Positions 33,734-41,723 of a stretch of DNA of 64,000 nt are shown in pieces (position 1 is the stretch's first letter; each line of letters starts with the position of its first letter). The stretch lies in NCBI GenBank assembly GCA_017577895.1, contig PKQY01000002.1:5557-69556 (forward strand), read 5' to 3'. The notes under the pieces are model-generated. The model saw only the letters and a program-made list of their open reading frames with translations, did not search any database and was not told the DNA's origin. Source of the DNA: Bacillota bacterium (GTDB lineage Bacteria > Bacillota > Bacilli > ZCTH02-B2). A program made the position numbers and the translations under genes.

Positions 33734-33760
33734 GTGTAAGATGTGGCTTTACACCTGTAA
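33734..33760. promoter_or_regulatory. Candidate operator just downstream of the ArsR-operon promoter
   Basis: TTACACCTGTAA (33749-33760) is a near-perfect palindrome starting 3 bp after the -10. GTGTAA (33734-33739) forms a second inverted pair with TTACAC (33749-33754). This is a plausible autoregulatory site of the winged-helix regulator (inference). Confidence 0.45.
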
Positions 33761-33762
33761 GA

Positions 33763-33791
33763 ATTATATTACATATGACGGACGGAAGCAA
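33763..33791 (-). promoter_or_regulatory. Sigma-A promoter of the ArsR-type operon
   Basis: On the minus strand TTGCTT (33791-33786), a 17-bp spacer and TATAAT (33768-33763). Confidence 0.65.
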
Positions 33792-33914
33792 CATGGCTGG
33801 ATGCCGTTGGTAGGATTTTTGCATGTCGATGACGAATTTAATCTCAATGTACATATACATGAAGCAAGCGGGCTGGCGAAGATACCGACCAAGATCTAGA
33901 TGGAGGGCGTGAGC

Positions 33915-34664
33915 ATGCTGCGATGTGCCGTCATTATTCCTGCATTGAATCCACCGGAGTCCTTAGTTGAATACGTCCGTACCTTGCTGGCGCGGGGCGT
34001 GGCCCGTGTCATTGTTGTCAACGACGGCAGCGATGCGTCGACGGGAGACATTTTTCGCCAGCTCAGCCGTCTCGATCGGTGCACGGTGTTGAGCCATCCG
34101 GTGAACCAAGGGAAAGGCCGAGCGTTGAAAACGGCGTTTGCCTATGTGTTGCAAGAAGCGGCTGATTTGACCGGTGTGGTGACCGCCGATGCCGACGGCC
34201 AGCACCACCCGGACGACGTGTGTCGGGTGGTTTCGGCTTTGAGACGCGGGGACGATACGCTCATTTTGGGTGTCCGGGACTTTGACCAAGCTCATGTCCC
34301 CTGGCGCAGTCGTTTCGGAAACCGATTGACGAGCCGGGCGATCCGCTGGCTGTTCGGCATGGCCATTGACGATACACAGACGGGATTGCGGGGTATTCCG
34401 ATACAGCATCTGTCCTGGATGTCGGAGCTGAAAGGGGAACGGTTCGAATACGAGATGAACATGTTGCTCAACGCCATCCGCCGGCGGATTCCCATCCGGC
34501 AAGTGCCCATTCGAACGTTGTACTATCAGCGCAACGCCGGGTCTCATTACCGTTCCATAGCCGACTCGTTACGCATTTTTGTTCAAATTGTCTTGGATCT
34601 CGTGGTATCCGTGCGCCGCGGGGACGAAGCATTATGGTCAGAGAGAGGGAGGAAGCGAACGTGA
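33915..34664 (+). CDS. Family 2 glycosyltransferase
   Basis: 249-aa GT-A fold transferase of the dolichol-phosphate-mannose-synthase type. It has AVIIPALNPPESLVEYV at the N-terminus, VVNDGSDAS, HPVNQGKGRALKTAF, and the metal-binding TADADGQHHPDD near residues 98-109. No membrane segments are obvious. ATG 33915 is correctly spaced from GGAGGG (33902-33907); ATG 33900 is not. Its stop overlaps the next gene by 4 bp, so it likely works with the acyltransferase on a membrane lipid. Acceptor unknown. Confidence 0.85.
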   Translation: MLRCAVIIPALNPPESLVEYVRTLLARGVARVIVVNDGSDASTGDIFRQLSRLDRCTVLSHPVNQGKGRALKTAFAYVLQEAADLTGVVTADADGQHHPDDVCRVVSALRRGDDTLILGVRDFDQAHVPWRSRFGNRLTSRAIRWLFGMAIDDTQTGLRGIPIQHLSWMSELKGERFEYEMNMLLNAIRRRIPIRQVPIRTLYYQRNAGSHYRSIADSLRIFVQIVLDLVVSVRRGDEALWSERGRKRT

Positions 34665-35368
34665 CCGTGGATGGGCAGGGGCGACTGTATCGGTTCGGCC
34701 GGCACCTCGTCCGGCTCATGTCCCGACGTTACCGGGTGATTCCGTCCGCTGCCATCCATCCGGAAACCTTGCAGGAACCGGTCGTGTTTATTTCCCGGCA
34801 TCAAAACTTGTTTGGCCCTTGGAAGACGATGCTGTGGTTTCCAGGACGTTTTCGTGTCTGGGTGTATCACGTCTTTTTGGAACCGCAAACCGCTTTCCGG
34901 CATTATGTGAACTATACGTTTACGAAACGGTTCGGATGGCATCAAAGCTGGGCGAAGATCGTGGCATGGCCCGTTTCCTACGTCGTCACGGCGGTGTTGC
35001 GGTCGGCCGCTTGCATTCCGGTTTATCGCGGTACGAGACAAATCGTGCAAACGTTTCGCGAAACGGTCCGTGCATTGGCCGACGGCTACTCGGTTTTCAT
35101 CTTTCCGGATATCGAATATCAAGACCGTTCGGCCCAAACCGGCGAATTGTACAAAGGGTTTTTGCAACTAGACAAATATATGTATCGCGAGACCGGGCGG
35201 CATGTCTGCTTCGTCCCCATGTACGTTTGCCGACGGCAACGGGCGTTTTTCGTCGGTGATCCGATCCGCTTTCGAGACGGGGAAGATTTTCAAAAAGAAC
35301 GGGAAGTCGTCTATCAAAAAATTCGCGACGGCCTCGATCGGCTGGCGGGCCTTTGCGGCGAGCTGTAA
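34661..35368 (+). CDS. PlsC-like acyltransferase, variant motif
   Basis: 235-aa protein from GTG 34661 (GGGAGGAAG at 34647-34655). Motif I region reads FISRHQNLFGP near residue 42: the His is present but the Asp of H-x4-D is replaced by Gly. The motif III-like region reads FIFPDIEYQD. It resembles 1-acylglycerol-3-phosphate acyltransferases in layout. Translationally coupled to the glycosyltransferase, so lipid modification is the likely joint role. The substrate and even activity are uncertain because of the altered motif. Confidence 0.65.
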   Translation: MTVDGQGRLYRFGRHLVRLMSRRYRVIPSAAIHPETLQEPVVFISRHQNLFGPWKTMLWFPGRFRVWVYHVFLEPQTAFRHYVNYTFTKRFGWHQSWAKIVAWPVSYVVTAVLRSAACIPVYRGTRQIVQTFRETVRALADGYSVFIFPDIEYQDRSAQTGELYKGFLQLDKYMYRETGRHVCFVPMYVCRRQRAFFVGDPIRFRDGEDFQKEREVVYQKIRDGLDRLAGLCGEL

Positions 35369-35445
35369 CGGGAACGATGGCTCGTTTGCCGCCGAGAACA
35401 TTTAACATTTTTTAATTTTTTAACATTTAATTGTATGCTGGAGAC

Positions 35446-35480
35446 AGCTACCTTCCATCACAAGGTAGCTTTGTTTTTTC
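35446..35480 (+). terminator. Terminator after the acyltransferase
   Basis: AGCTACCTT (35446-35454) pairs perfectly with AAGGTAGCT (35462-35470), followed by TTGTTTTTT. Confidence 0.85.
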
Positions 35481-35485
35481 GGTTG

Positions 35486-35504
35486 CTATCTTGCATTGCA
35501 AGGT
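35486..35504. promoter_or_regulatory. PadR-type operator, probably orphaned
   Basis: TATCTTGCATTGCAAGGTA is a 19-bp near-palindrome of the form TACCTTGCAnTGCAAGGTA, the type bound by PadR repressors. It stands directly before a truncated padR gene. Confidence 0.5.
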
Positions 35505-35540
35505 AATTGAACGATCTGAACTGCGTGGTGATGCGTCGTC

Positions 35541-35735
35541 GTGTCCAAAAGCAAAAGCCCGCCGCGCAAATATTACCGCTTGACGGAAGAAGGGAAACGG
35601 TCGTTGGCGCGGTTTGAAACCGATTGGACGGAATTGAAAACGGCAGTGGAGCACATCTTACGCAAAGGAGCGATGGATGATGGCGGATACAGCGAATCGG
35701 ATGACGGTCGACGACATGGTCGCCTTGAACAATGA
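35541..35735 (+). pseudogene. padR remnant, C-terminal part only
   Basis: The frame from GTG 35541 encodes SKSKSPPRKYYRLTEEGKRS and FETDWTELKTAVEHIL, the wing and C-terminal helix of a PadR-family repressor. The N-terminal helix-turn-helix (about 60 residues) is missing. Upstream, in another frame, the bases after the operator read DLNCVVM, similar to the LELCVL start of PadR proteins. An internal deletion with frameshift is therefore likely. It runs out of frame into the next remnant. Not expected to bind DNA. Confidence 0.7.
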
Positions 35736-35954
35736 ACGACGGTTGCAATTGAAGGAGGAAAATCGTAAATATTTATGAAGAAATGTTCGTCTATTTGCGT
35801 CTGAGCCGTATCCCGAAACGGAAGGCGGAAGAGTTGTTGTTGGAGATGCGTTTATTTCCTTGATGCATGGGCGCGTCTGGTCATTGGCATCGCCCTTTGG
35901 TTGTTGCATCAGGGATTGTTCAAAGGGTTGTTCAAACATGTGGACATTGTCTAG
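35680..35954 (+). pseudogene. Decayed DUF1129/PadR-partner membrane protein
   Basis: Starts MADTANRMTVDDMVALNNER and continues to NRKYL-stop. One base out of frame it continues YEEMFVYLRLSRIPKRKAEELLLEM, and then in a third frame VYFLDAWARLVIGIALWLL to TAG at 35954. The pieces match the start and end of membrane proteins normally encoded after padR (DUF1129/HAAS-like). A frameshift near 35770 and a large deletion near 35853 have inactivated it. Confidence 0.7.
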
Positions 35955-35975
35955 CACCGAGAGAGGAGGAAGGGA

Positions 35976-36305
35976 ATGGCCACCATCGAGGATTTTCAAA
36001 AATTGGACATCCGCATCGGGACGGTGATCAAAGCTGAACCGTTTCCCGAAGCGCGCAAACCGGCCATTAAGATGGAAATTGACTTTGGAGAACTGGGCGT
36101 CAAGCGTTCATCGGCCCAAATTACCCGGCGGTACAACCCGGAGATGCTGGTAGGCCGGCAAGTCGTGGCGGTGGTCAATTTCCCGCCGCGCCGCATTGCC
36201 GGCTTTGCATCGGAAGTGTTGGTGTTGGGCGGCCTGCCGGAAGAAGGAGATGTCGTGTTGCTGCGCCCCGATGAACCGGTGCCCAACGGCACGCCTATCG
36301 GTTAA
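35976..36305 (+). CDS. csaA: CsaA-like tRNA-binding/chaperone protein
   Basis: 109-aa OB-fold protein of the CsaA/EMAP II tRNA-binding type. It begins MATIEDFQKLDIRIGTVIKAE and continues with KPAIKMEIDFGELGVKRSSA and VVAVVNFPPRRIAGFASEVL. B. subtilis CsaA has chaperone-like activity on secretory proteins and binds tRNA. GAGGAGGAAGGG precedes the ATG. Intact, in contrast to the decayed genes just before it. Convergent with the SUMT/HemD gene. Confidence 0.9.
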   Translation: MATIEDFQKLDIRIGTVIKAEPFPEARKPAIKMEIDFGELGVKRSSAQITRRYNPEMLVGRQVVAVVNFPPRRIAGFASEVLVLGGLPEEGDVVLLRPDEPVPNGTPIG

Positions 36306-36313
36306 ACCGACAT

Positions 36314-37753
36314 TCAGACGACGGCGGCTTCGAGCAAGCCTTCCAAGTCGGTGACGACCCGTTTCCAGCCCATTTCTTGGGCCCGTTGGGCCGTTTGGAC
36401 ATCGGAGCAGAACAGCGGACGTTCCTGCCACCCGTCCCCGACAAACTTGGCCAAACCGTCCAGATGATCCGGGTCCGAGGCCGCCAGCCAATCCACCGGT
36501 TGGGATGCCAACAGCCGGGCGGCCGGATGGGTGTCGTCCCAGGACAGGCGGCCGAGGGAGAGGACGAGGGTGTTTTTGTCGACCACGGTTTTTTCGCCAT
36601 GCCCTAACAGAAGACCGATCCGTTCGTCGGGAGCGGCGGCCAGCCGGCGGCGGAGGTGGGCCAGCGGCAGTTCGGCGGGCAATACGTGGGCCGGTTGCAA
36701 GCCGCGTTGCCGGAGGGAGTCGGCCGTGGCTTCCCCGCAAGCGGCCAGTTGGGCCGTCAGTTGGCGGACGTCCCACCGGCGATCGGTGACGATTTGGAAA
36801 AAGAAATCGACTTGTCGCCGGTTGCCGAAGACGAGCCACCGGCACGTCGGCAAGGTTTGGATAAATTGTTCGGCCTCCGCCGGAGGGAAGAGCCGCGGTG
36901 TCAGGGGCACGGGAATGACTTCCGCCCCGCGGGATGCCAGATGTACGGTCCACGGATTATCGGACGGCATCGCTTCCACCGCGCAGGCGACGGTGGTGCC
37001 GAACAGCGGCTTCGTTTCGTACCAGTTCAACTCTTCCCGCAGGCGGACGATGTCGCCGATGACGATGATGGCCGGCGATTGGATGCGGGCGGCTTGCACG
37101 ATGCGGTCGATGTTTCCGAGTTGTCCTACGACGGTTTGCTGCCGGCTGACGGTGCCCCAGCGCACGACGGCCACCGGCGTGTCCGGCGCCATGCCGTGGG
37201 CGAGCAGTTGTTGTTGAATGACCGGCAAGTTTTTGACGCCCATATAGATGACCAGCGACGGCAATGCGGCCAGGGCGGCCCAGTTCAGCTCGTGGGCCGC
37301 ATTTTTTGCACGGTGGCCGGTGAGAAACGTGACCGACGAATGGTAGTCCCGATGCGTGAGCGGGATGCCGGCGTACATGGGTGCCGCCGTTCCGGATGTG
37401 ACGCCGGGGATGACGTCGAAGGGGATGCCTGCCTCCCGGCACGCTTGGGCCTCTTCGCCGACCCGTCCAAAAAATCCCGGATCCCCGCCCTTGAGCCGGA
37501 CGACGACTTGTCCCCGGCGTGCTTCTTCTACCAGCAGGCGGTTGATTTCCGCTTGGGCCATCACATGATGGGCCGCTTCTTTGCCGGCGTAAATGAGCCG
37601 GGCGTCGTGCCGGGTGTACGCGAGCAAGCCGGGATGGACGAGCCGGTCAAAGATGACAACGTCGGCTTGTTGCAACGCCGCCATGCCTTTCAGCGTCACC
37701 AATGTCGGATCCCCCGGACCTGCCCCGACAAACAGGACTTTTCCTGTCTTCAT
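36314..37753 (-). CDS. cobA-hemD: Uroporphyrinogen-III methyltransferase/synthase fusion
   Basis: 479-aa bifunctional protein. Residues about 1-240 are a SUMT: VLFVGAGPGDPTLVTLKG, YAGKEAAHHVMAQ, VVRLKGGDPGFFGRVGEEA and PGVTSGTAAPMYAGIPLTHR. The rest, after LFGTTVACAVEAM, is a HemD-like uroporphyrinogen-III synthase domain of lower conservation. Together it would make precorrin-2 for siroheme. AGGAGGAAG precedes ATG 37753; an earlier ATG at 37774 reads through it. It lies downstream of cbiX in one operon and opposite the sulfate genes. Confidence 0.88.
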   Translation of the reverse strand: MKTGKVLFVGAGPGDPTLVTLKGMAALQQADVVIFDRLVHPGLLAYTRHDARLIYAGKEAAHHVMAQAEINRLLVEEARRGQVVVRLKGGDPGFFGRVGEEAQACREAGIPFDVIPGVTSGTAAPMYAGIPLTHRDYHSSVTFLTGHRAKNAAHELNWAALAALPSLVIYMGVKNLPVIQQQLLAHGMAPDTPVAVVRWGTVSRQQTVVGQLGNIDRIVQAARIQSPAIIVIGDIVRLREELNWYETKPLFGTTVACAVEAMPSDNPWTVHLASRGAEVIPVPLTPRLFPPAEAEQFIQTLPTCRWLVFGNRRQVDFFFQIVTDRRWDVRQLTAQLAACGEATADSLRQRGLQPAHVLPAELPLAHLRRRLAAAPDERIGLLLGHGEKTVVDKNTLVLSLGRLSWDDTHPAARLLASQPVDWLAASDPDHLDGLAKFVGDGWQERPLFCSDVQTAQRAQEMGWKRVVTDLEGLLEAAVV

Positions 37754-37814
37754 CTTCCTCCTTCGCCTCCCCATGTTACAAAAATCCCCATGGACGACGC
37801 TTGTTCTTGTCTTC

Positions 37815-38573
37815 CTATAACACCTGTTCTAACGCTTTTTCGACCGATTGGACGATCCACCGCGCGATGGCCGGGTGGGGCAAATAGGCGGCTCCCTCAT
37901 ACCGGTGCGGGATGCCGGCCAGCCGTTGTGGAATGACGCAGCGGGTGAAATAGCCGGAACTGATGAACAGCGGCAAGACGACGAGCGTTCCCCAGGCGGC
38001 CAATTCCCGGGCGCGGGCGGCGACGTTGTCGGGTTGCAGCGTCGCATGGCCGATGGCGGCAAACGGATAATGCCGCTTCATGCGGGACGACAACCGGCGC
38101 AACAGCCGTTCCCAATGTTGCCGATACCCCGGCAAGGCGCACCCGTGGCCGACCAAGAGGAGGGACTCTTGTCGGGGATCGGCAGACAACGCCGACAGCC
38201 GATCCAACAAGATTGGTTCCACCCACGGGTCATCTTCCAGCGGCGGACACCAATGAAAGCGGACACGGCAGGACAGCGGCGTTGCGGGCGGCGTTCCGGG
38301 GTATGGGGGCGCCAAACCGAGCATTTGCCGAATTTCTCCGATGTGGGCACTGCCGGCTGTCACGAACAGCGGGACGACGATGACCGTCTGGGCTCCCTGT
38401 TGTTCGAGCCGCTCTACTTGCGCGGCGATACTGCGCCCATCTTGTTTTCCCAAGTAGGCAACGCCCAATGGAAACGGAAGTTGGGCGCGGCAAGGCTGGA
38501 GTGCTTGTTCCACCAGCCGTTCCCAATTCGGATCCGGGGATCCGTGGGCGATGACCAATACAGCGACGGACAT
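37815..38573 (-). CDS. sirB: Sirohydrochlorin chelatase CbiX/SirB
   Basis: 252-aa two-domain chelatase that inserts Fe2+ (or Co2+) into sirohydrochlorin. The N-terminal half has VLVIAHGSPDP with H10 and VVPLFVTAGSAHIGEI; the C-terminal half repeats the fold with LLVGHGCALPG and VLPLFISSGYFTRCV. It starts at ATG 38573 after AAGGAGTTCAAAGG. First gene of the siroheme operon under a consensus promoter at 38626-38654. Siroheme is the cofactor of the sulfite reductase at 42836. Confidence 0.88.
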   Translation of the reverse strand: MSVAVLVIAHGSPDPNWERLVEQALQPCRAQLPFPLGVAYLGKQDGRSIAAQVERLEQQGAQTVIVVPLFVTAGSAHIGEIRQMLGLAPPYPGTPPATPLSCRVRFHWCPPLEDDPWVEPILLDRLSALSADPRQESLLLVGHGCALPGYRQHWERLLRRLSSRMKRHYPFAAIGHATLQPDNVAARARELAAWGTLVVLPLFISSGYFTRCVIPQRLAGIPHRYEGAAYLPHPAIARWIVQSVEKALEQVL

Positions 38574-38617
38574 CCTTTGAACTCCTTATATAAGTAAATA
38601 AATAAACCAGATAAAAT

Positions 38618-38632
38618 TAATATGGATTATAC
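38618..38632. promoter_or_regulatory. Operator-like motif, copy 1 (siroheme operon)
   Basis: TAATATGGATTATAC overlaps the -10 of the siroheme operon promoter. The same 15-mer with one change occurs at 38782-38796 before the sulfate operon. Confidence 0.55.
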
Positions 38633-38654
38633 GGCCGGGGTTCGGCCGTGTCAA
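38626..38654 (-). promoter_or_regulatory. Consensus sigma-A promoter of the siroheme operon
   Basis: On the minus strand TTGACA (38654-38649), a 17-bp spacer and TATAAT (38631-38626): a perfect consensus. The -10 lies inside the operator-like motif at 38618-38632, so strong repression is likely. Confidence 0.85.
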
Positions 38655-38732
38655 TGCCCGCTTTTTGTCACCGGGGACATTCACCCAACATACATTAATC
38701 GTGATTGAGCCCAAGAATCGCGAAAAAAAAGA

Positions 38733-38761
38733 TTGATCTGTCAACGGCGGCGTGGTATTGT
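38733..38761 (+). promoter_or_regulatory. Probable promoter of the sulfate operon
   Basis: TTGATC (38733-38738), a 17-bp spacer and TATTGT (38756-38761), followed at about +15 by the operator-like motif. Confidence 0.5.
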
Positions 38762-38781
38762 TAAAAGAAATCATATTAGTT

Positions 38782-38796
38782 TAATATGAATTATAC
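38782..38796. promoter_or_regulatory. Operator-like motif, copy 2 (sulfate operon)
   Basis: TAATATGAATTATAC, 14 of 15 bases identical to copy 1, 27 bp before the sulfate-binding protein start. It is suited to coordinate repression of both divergent operons by a sulfur regulator such as CymR; the regulator is not identified. Confidence 0.55.
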
Positions 38797-38822
38797 AATT
38801 AATTGGTTCGGAGGGATGTGGC

Positions 38823-39884
38823 ATGGCATCACGCATGTGGAAACTGGCTATCGGACTGCTGGCCGTCATGGTGATGGCCGCCTGCGGCGCGGCGCCCAGC
38901 ACGTCCGATGGTGAAAGTGCCGGCGAGTCGCAGAGTAAGTCCGGGGAAACCATCGAACTGTTGAATGTGTCTTACGATCCAACACGAGAACTGTATGAAG
39001 AATTCAACAAGGCGTTTGCTGCTCATTGGGAGGCGGAAACGGGGCAAAAAGTGGTCATCAAACAGTCCCATGGCGGCTCCGGAAAACAAGCCCGCTCGGT
39101 CATCGAAGGCTTGGAAGCGGATGTGGTGACGCTGGCGTTGGCGTATGACATCGATGCCATTCAAGAAGCGGGGCTCATTCAAGAAGGGTGGCAATCCCGT
39201 TTTGACTATAACAGTGCGCCTTACACCTCCACCATCGTCTTTCTCGTCCGCCATGGCAACCCGAAAGGCATTCAAGATTGGGACGACCTGATTCGAGAAG
39301 ACGTGGAAGTGATTACGCCGAATCCGAAGACATCGGGCGGCGCCCGTTGGAATTATTTAGCCGCGTATGGGTATGCCCTGAAAAAGTACAACAACGACGA
39401 GGAAAAAGCGAAAGAATTTATCGCTCAGCTGTATAAACGGGTTACCGTGCTCGATTCGGGCGCTCGCGGTGCTACCACGACGTTTGTCGAGCGGGGTATC
39501 GGTGACGTGTTGATCGCTTGGGAGAATGAAGCGTTCCTTTCCTTAAAAGAGTACGGCGAGGATCAGTTTGAAATCGTCATTCCTTCGGTGAGTATTTTGG
39601 CGGAGCCGCCGGTTGCCGTAGTGGACGCGGTTGTGGATAAACGGGGAACCCGTGAAGTGGCCGAAGCGTACTTGCAATATTTGTATACCGAAGAAGGACA
39701 GCGGATCGCTGCGAAAAATTTCTATCGCCCCCGGTTAGAAAGCGTCGCGAAAGAATTTGAACATCAATTCCCGCACATTGAGTTGTTCACGGTCGATGAA
39801 ATGTTCGGCGGCTGGCAAAAGGCACAGCAAACCCATTTTGCCGACGGCGGACTGTTTGACCAGATTTATGTGCCTGCCAATTGA
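38823..39884 (+). CDS. sbp: Sulfate-binding lipoprotein of ABC transporter
   Basis: 353-aa extracytoplasmic solute-binding protein. Lipoprotein signal with AVMVMAAC (lipid Cys at 21) and a Ser-rich linker, then the Sbp/CysP family body: LLNVSYDPTRELYEEFN, KQSHGGSGKQARSVIEGL, TPNPKTSGGARWNYL and PPVAVVDAVVDKRG. It binds sulfate or thiosulfate and delivers it to CysT/CysW. First gene of a long plus-strand sulfate assimilation operon. Start ATG 38823 follows CGGAGGGATGTGGC. Confidence 0.93.
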   Translation: MASRMWKLAIGLLAVMVMAACGAAPSTSDGESAGESQSKSGETIELLNVSYDPTRELYEEFNKAFAAHWEAETGQKVVIKQSHGGSGKQARSVIEGLEADVVTLALAYDIDAIQEAGLIQEGWQSRFDYNSAPYTSTIVFLVRHGNPKGIQDWDDLIREDVEVITPNPKTSGGARWNYLAAYGYALKKYNNDEEKAKEFIAQLYKRVTVLDSGARGATTTFVERGIGDVLIAWENEAFLSLKEYGEDQFEIVIPSVSILAEPPVAVVDAVVDKRGTREVAEAYLQYLYTEEGQRIAAKNFYRPRLESVAKEFEHQFPHIELFTVDEMFGGWQKAQQTHFADGGLFDQIYVPAN

Positions 39885-39926
39885 TCGCTTGCGCGTTGGT
39901 GACATCAGACGGGAGTGAAAGGATAG

Positions 39927-40763
39927 ATGTTCGGACGTAGCCGAAGAGCCCAGGTGCTGCCGGGGTTTGGGCTGTCCGTGGGGTTGGTCATGACGTATCT
40001 CAGTTTCATTGTCCTGATTCCGTTGACGATGGTTTTTCTGGAGGCCTCGGCGCTGGAATGGGGACGTTTTCTCAGCATGTTGACCGAACCGCGGGTGTTG
40101 GCGTCTTTTAAGGTTAGTTTTTTGACGGCCTTTTTGGCGGCGGTGGTGAATGCGGTGTTCGGCTTGTTGGTGGCGTGGGTTTTGATGCGCTATCGGTTCC
40201 CCGGCCGACGACTCATCGACGGTCTAGTCGATTTGCCCTTTGCCTTGCCCACCGCCGTTGCCGGCATTTCGTTGACGACGTTGTATGCAGAAAACGGGTG
40301 GATTGGCAGCTGGCTGAAAACTTTGGGCATTAAAGTGTCGTTTACGCCGCTGGGCATTATTGTGGCGTTGGTGTTCATCGGCTTGCCGTTTGTGGTGCGA
40401 ACGGTCCAACCGGTGTTGGCGGAGTTGGAAGCCGACATGGAAGAGGCGGCGGTCATGTTGGGGGCCCGGCGGTGGCAAGTGTTTTTCCGGGTCATTTTCC
40501 CGTCTTTGCTGCCGTCGTTGTTGACCGGGTTTGCGTTGGCGTTTGCCCGCGGGCTAGGTGAGTACGGCTCAGTCGTGTTCATCGCCGGGAACATGCCGCT
40601 GAAGACCGAAATTGTGCCGCTGTTGATCATGACGAAATTGGAGCAGTTTGACTATCCGGGGGCGACAGCCATCGCCGCCGTCATGTTGATCATCTCTTTC
40701 TTGTTGTTGCTTGTCATCAATGCGTTGCAATGGTATGCCAGCCGTCGCATGGTCGCCGATTAA
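39927..40763 (+). CDS. cysT: Sulfate ABC transporter permease CysT
   Basis: 278-aa inner-membrane permease with about six transmembrane helices. It has the sulfate-permease features PGFGLSVGLVMTYLSFIVLI at the N-terminus, DLPFALPTAVAGISLTTLY and the EAA-type coupling loop EADMEEAAVMLGARRWQVFF. C-terminal GEYGSVVFIAGNMPLKTEI is typical of CysT/CysU. It follows sbp after 42 bp and precedes its partner permease. Confidence 0.93.
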   Translation: MFGRSRRAQVLPGFGLSVGLVMTYLSFIVLIPLTMVFLEASALEWGRFLSMLTEPRVLASFKVSFLTAFLAAVVNAVFGLLVAWVLMRYRFPGRRLIDGLVDLPFALPTAVAGISLTTLYAENGWIGSWLKTLGIKVSFTPLGIIVALVFIGLPFVVRTVQPVLAELEADMEEAAVMLGARRWQVFFRVIFPSLLPSLLTGFALAFARGLGEYGSVVFIAGNMPLKTEIVPLLIMTKLEQFDYPGATAIAAVMLIISFLLLLVINALQWYASRRMVAD

Positions 40764-40824
40764 GGGTACGGCGGAGCATCGGATGGGACGACGCCTACAG
40801 TGGAGTCCGACGGAGGGATCGAAA

Positions 40825-41706
40825 TTGGAACCGGCTGTGAAAGTACAAACAGAACCGCAACGAGAGGCAGAGCAACCCATCTCCCCCCAACATTTGACGG
40901 AACCGCGGTGGGTCAAGGGACTGTTAATCGCCGTCGCCATCGCCTTTTTAGGCTTGGTGCTGGTCATCCCCCTCATCCTGGTATTCGTGGAAGCCTTCAG
41001 CAAAGGGTGGGCGTTGTATTGGGAGGCCGTCCGTGAGCCCGATGCGTTGGCTGCCCTCCAATTGACGCTGGCGGTGGCCGCCATCGTCGTGCCGTTGAAT
41101 ACGCTGTTCGGGTTGGCGGCGGCTTGGACCGTCACCAAATTTTCGTTTCGCGGCAAACAGTTGCTGGTCACGCTCATCGATTTGCCCTTTGCGGTCTCCC
41201 CGGTCATTGCCGGGCTCATTTTCGTGTTGCTGTACGGCACCCGGGGGTTGTTGGGGCCGCTGCTGGAAGCCATTGACGTGAAGATCATTTTTGCTTTTCC
41301 CGGCATTGTGTTGGCCACGCTGTTTGTCACGGTGCCGTTCGTCGCCCGGGAATTGATTCCGCTCATGCAGTCCCAGGGAAAAAGTGAAGAGGAAGCGGCG
41401 GCCTGCTTAGGTGCCAGCGGTTGGCAAATGTTTTGGCGGGTGACGTTGCCCAACATCAAATGGGGGTTGTTGTACGGCGTCATTTTGTGCAACGCCCGGG
41501 CCATGGGCGAGTTTGGCGCCGTTTCCGTCGTCTCGGGACACATTCGGGGACAGACCAACACGTTGCCGTTGCACGTGGAAATTTTGTACAACGAATACCA
41601 GTTCACGGCGGCGTTTGCCGTCTCGACGTTGCTCGTGCTGCTGGCCGTCATCACGCTTATCATCAAGCAAGTGGCGGAGCTGAAAAACCGGTACGAGTCC
41701 ATTTGA
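40825..41706 (+). CDS. cysW: Sulfate ABC transporter permease CysW
   Basis: 293-aa partner permease. The conserved part begins after a hydrophilic leader (about 35 residues) at WVKGLLIAVAIAFLGLVLVI. Key regions are DLPFAVSPVIAGLIFVLLYG, the coupling loop EEEAAACLGASGWQMFWRV and GAVSVVSGHIRGQTNTLPL. TTG 40825 is preferred because GGAGGGATCG is well spaced; ATG 40783 and others are in frame, so the exact start is open. Confidence 0.9.
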   Translation: MEPAVKVQTEPQREAEQPISPQHLTEPRWVKGLLIAVAIAFLGLVLVIPLILVFVEAFSKGWALYWEAVREPDALAALQLTLAVAAIVVPLNTLFGLAAAWTVTKFSFRGKQLLVTLIDLPFAVSPVIAGLIFVLLYGTRGLLGPLLEAIDVKIIFAFPGIVLATLFVTVPFVARELIPLMQSQGKSEEEAAACLGASGWQMFWRVTLPNIKWGLLYGVILCNARAMGEFGAVSVVSGHIRGQTNTLPLHVEILYNEYQFTAAFAVSTLLVLLAVITLIIKQVAELKNRYESI

Positions 41707-41723
41707 AAAGGAGGGTGGGGCGG

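Noticed and set aside
33741..33899. Possible 52-codon plus-strand ORF starting MWLYTCKNYI
   Set aside because: No ribosome binding site, overlaps the minus-strand promoter and operator, no recognisable domain.
36656..37936. 426-codon plus-strand frame opposite the SUMT-HemD gene
   Set aside because: No domain and arginine/glycine-rich composition typical of shadows; the minus-strand protein is clearly a methyltransferase.
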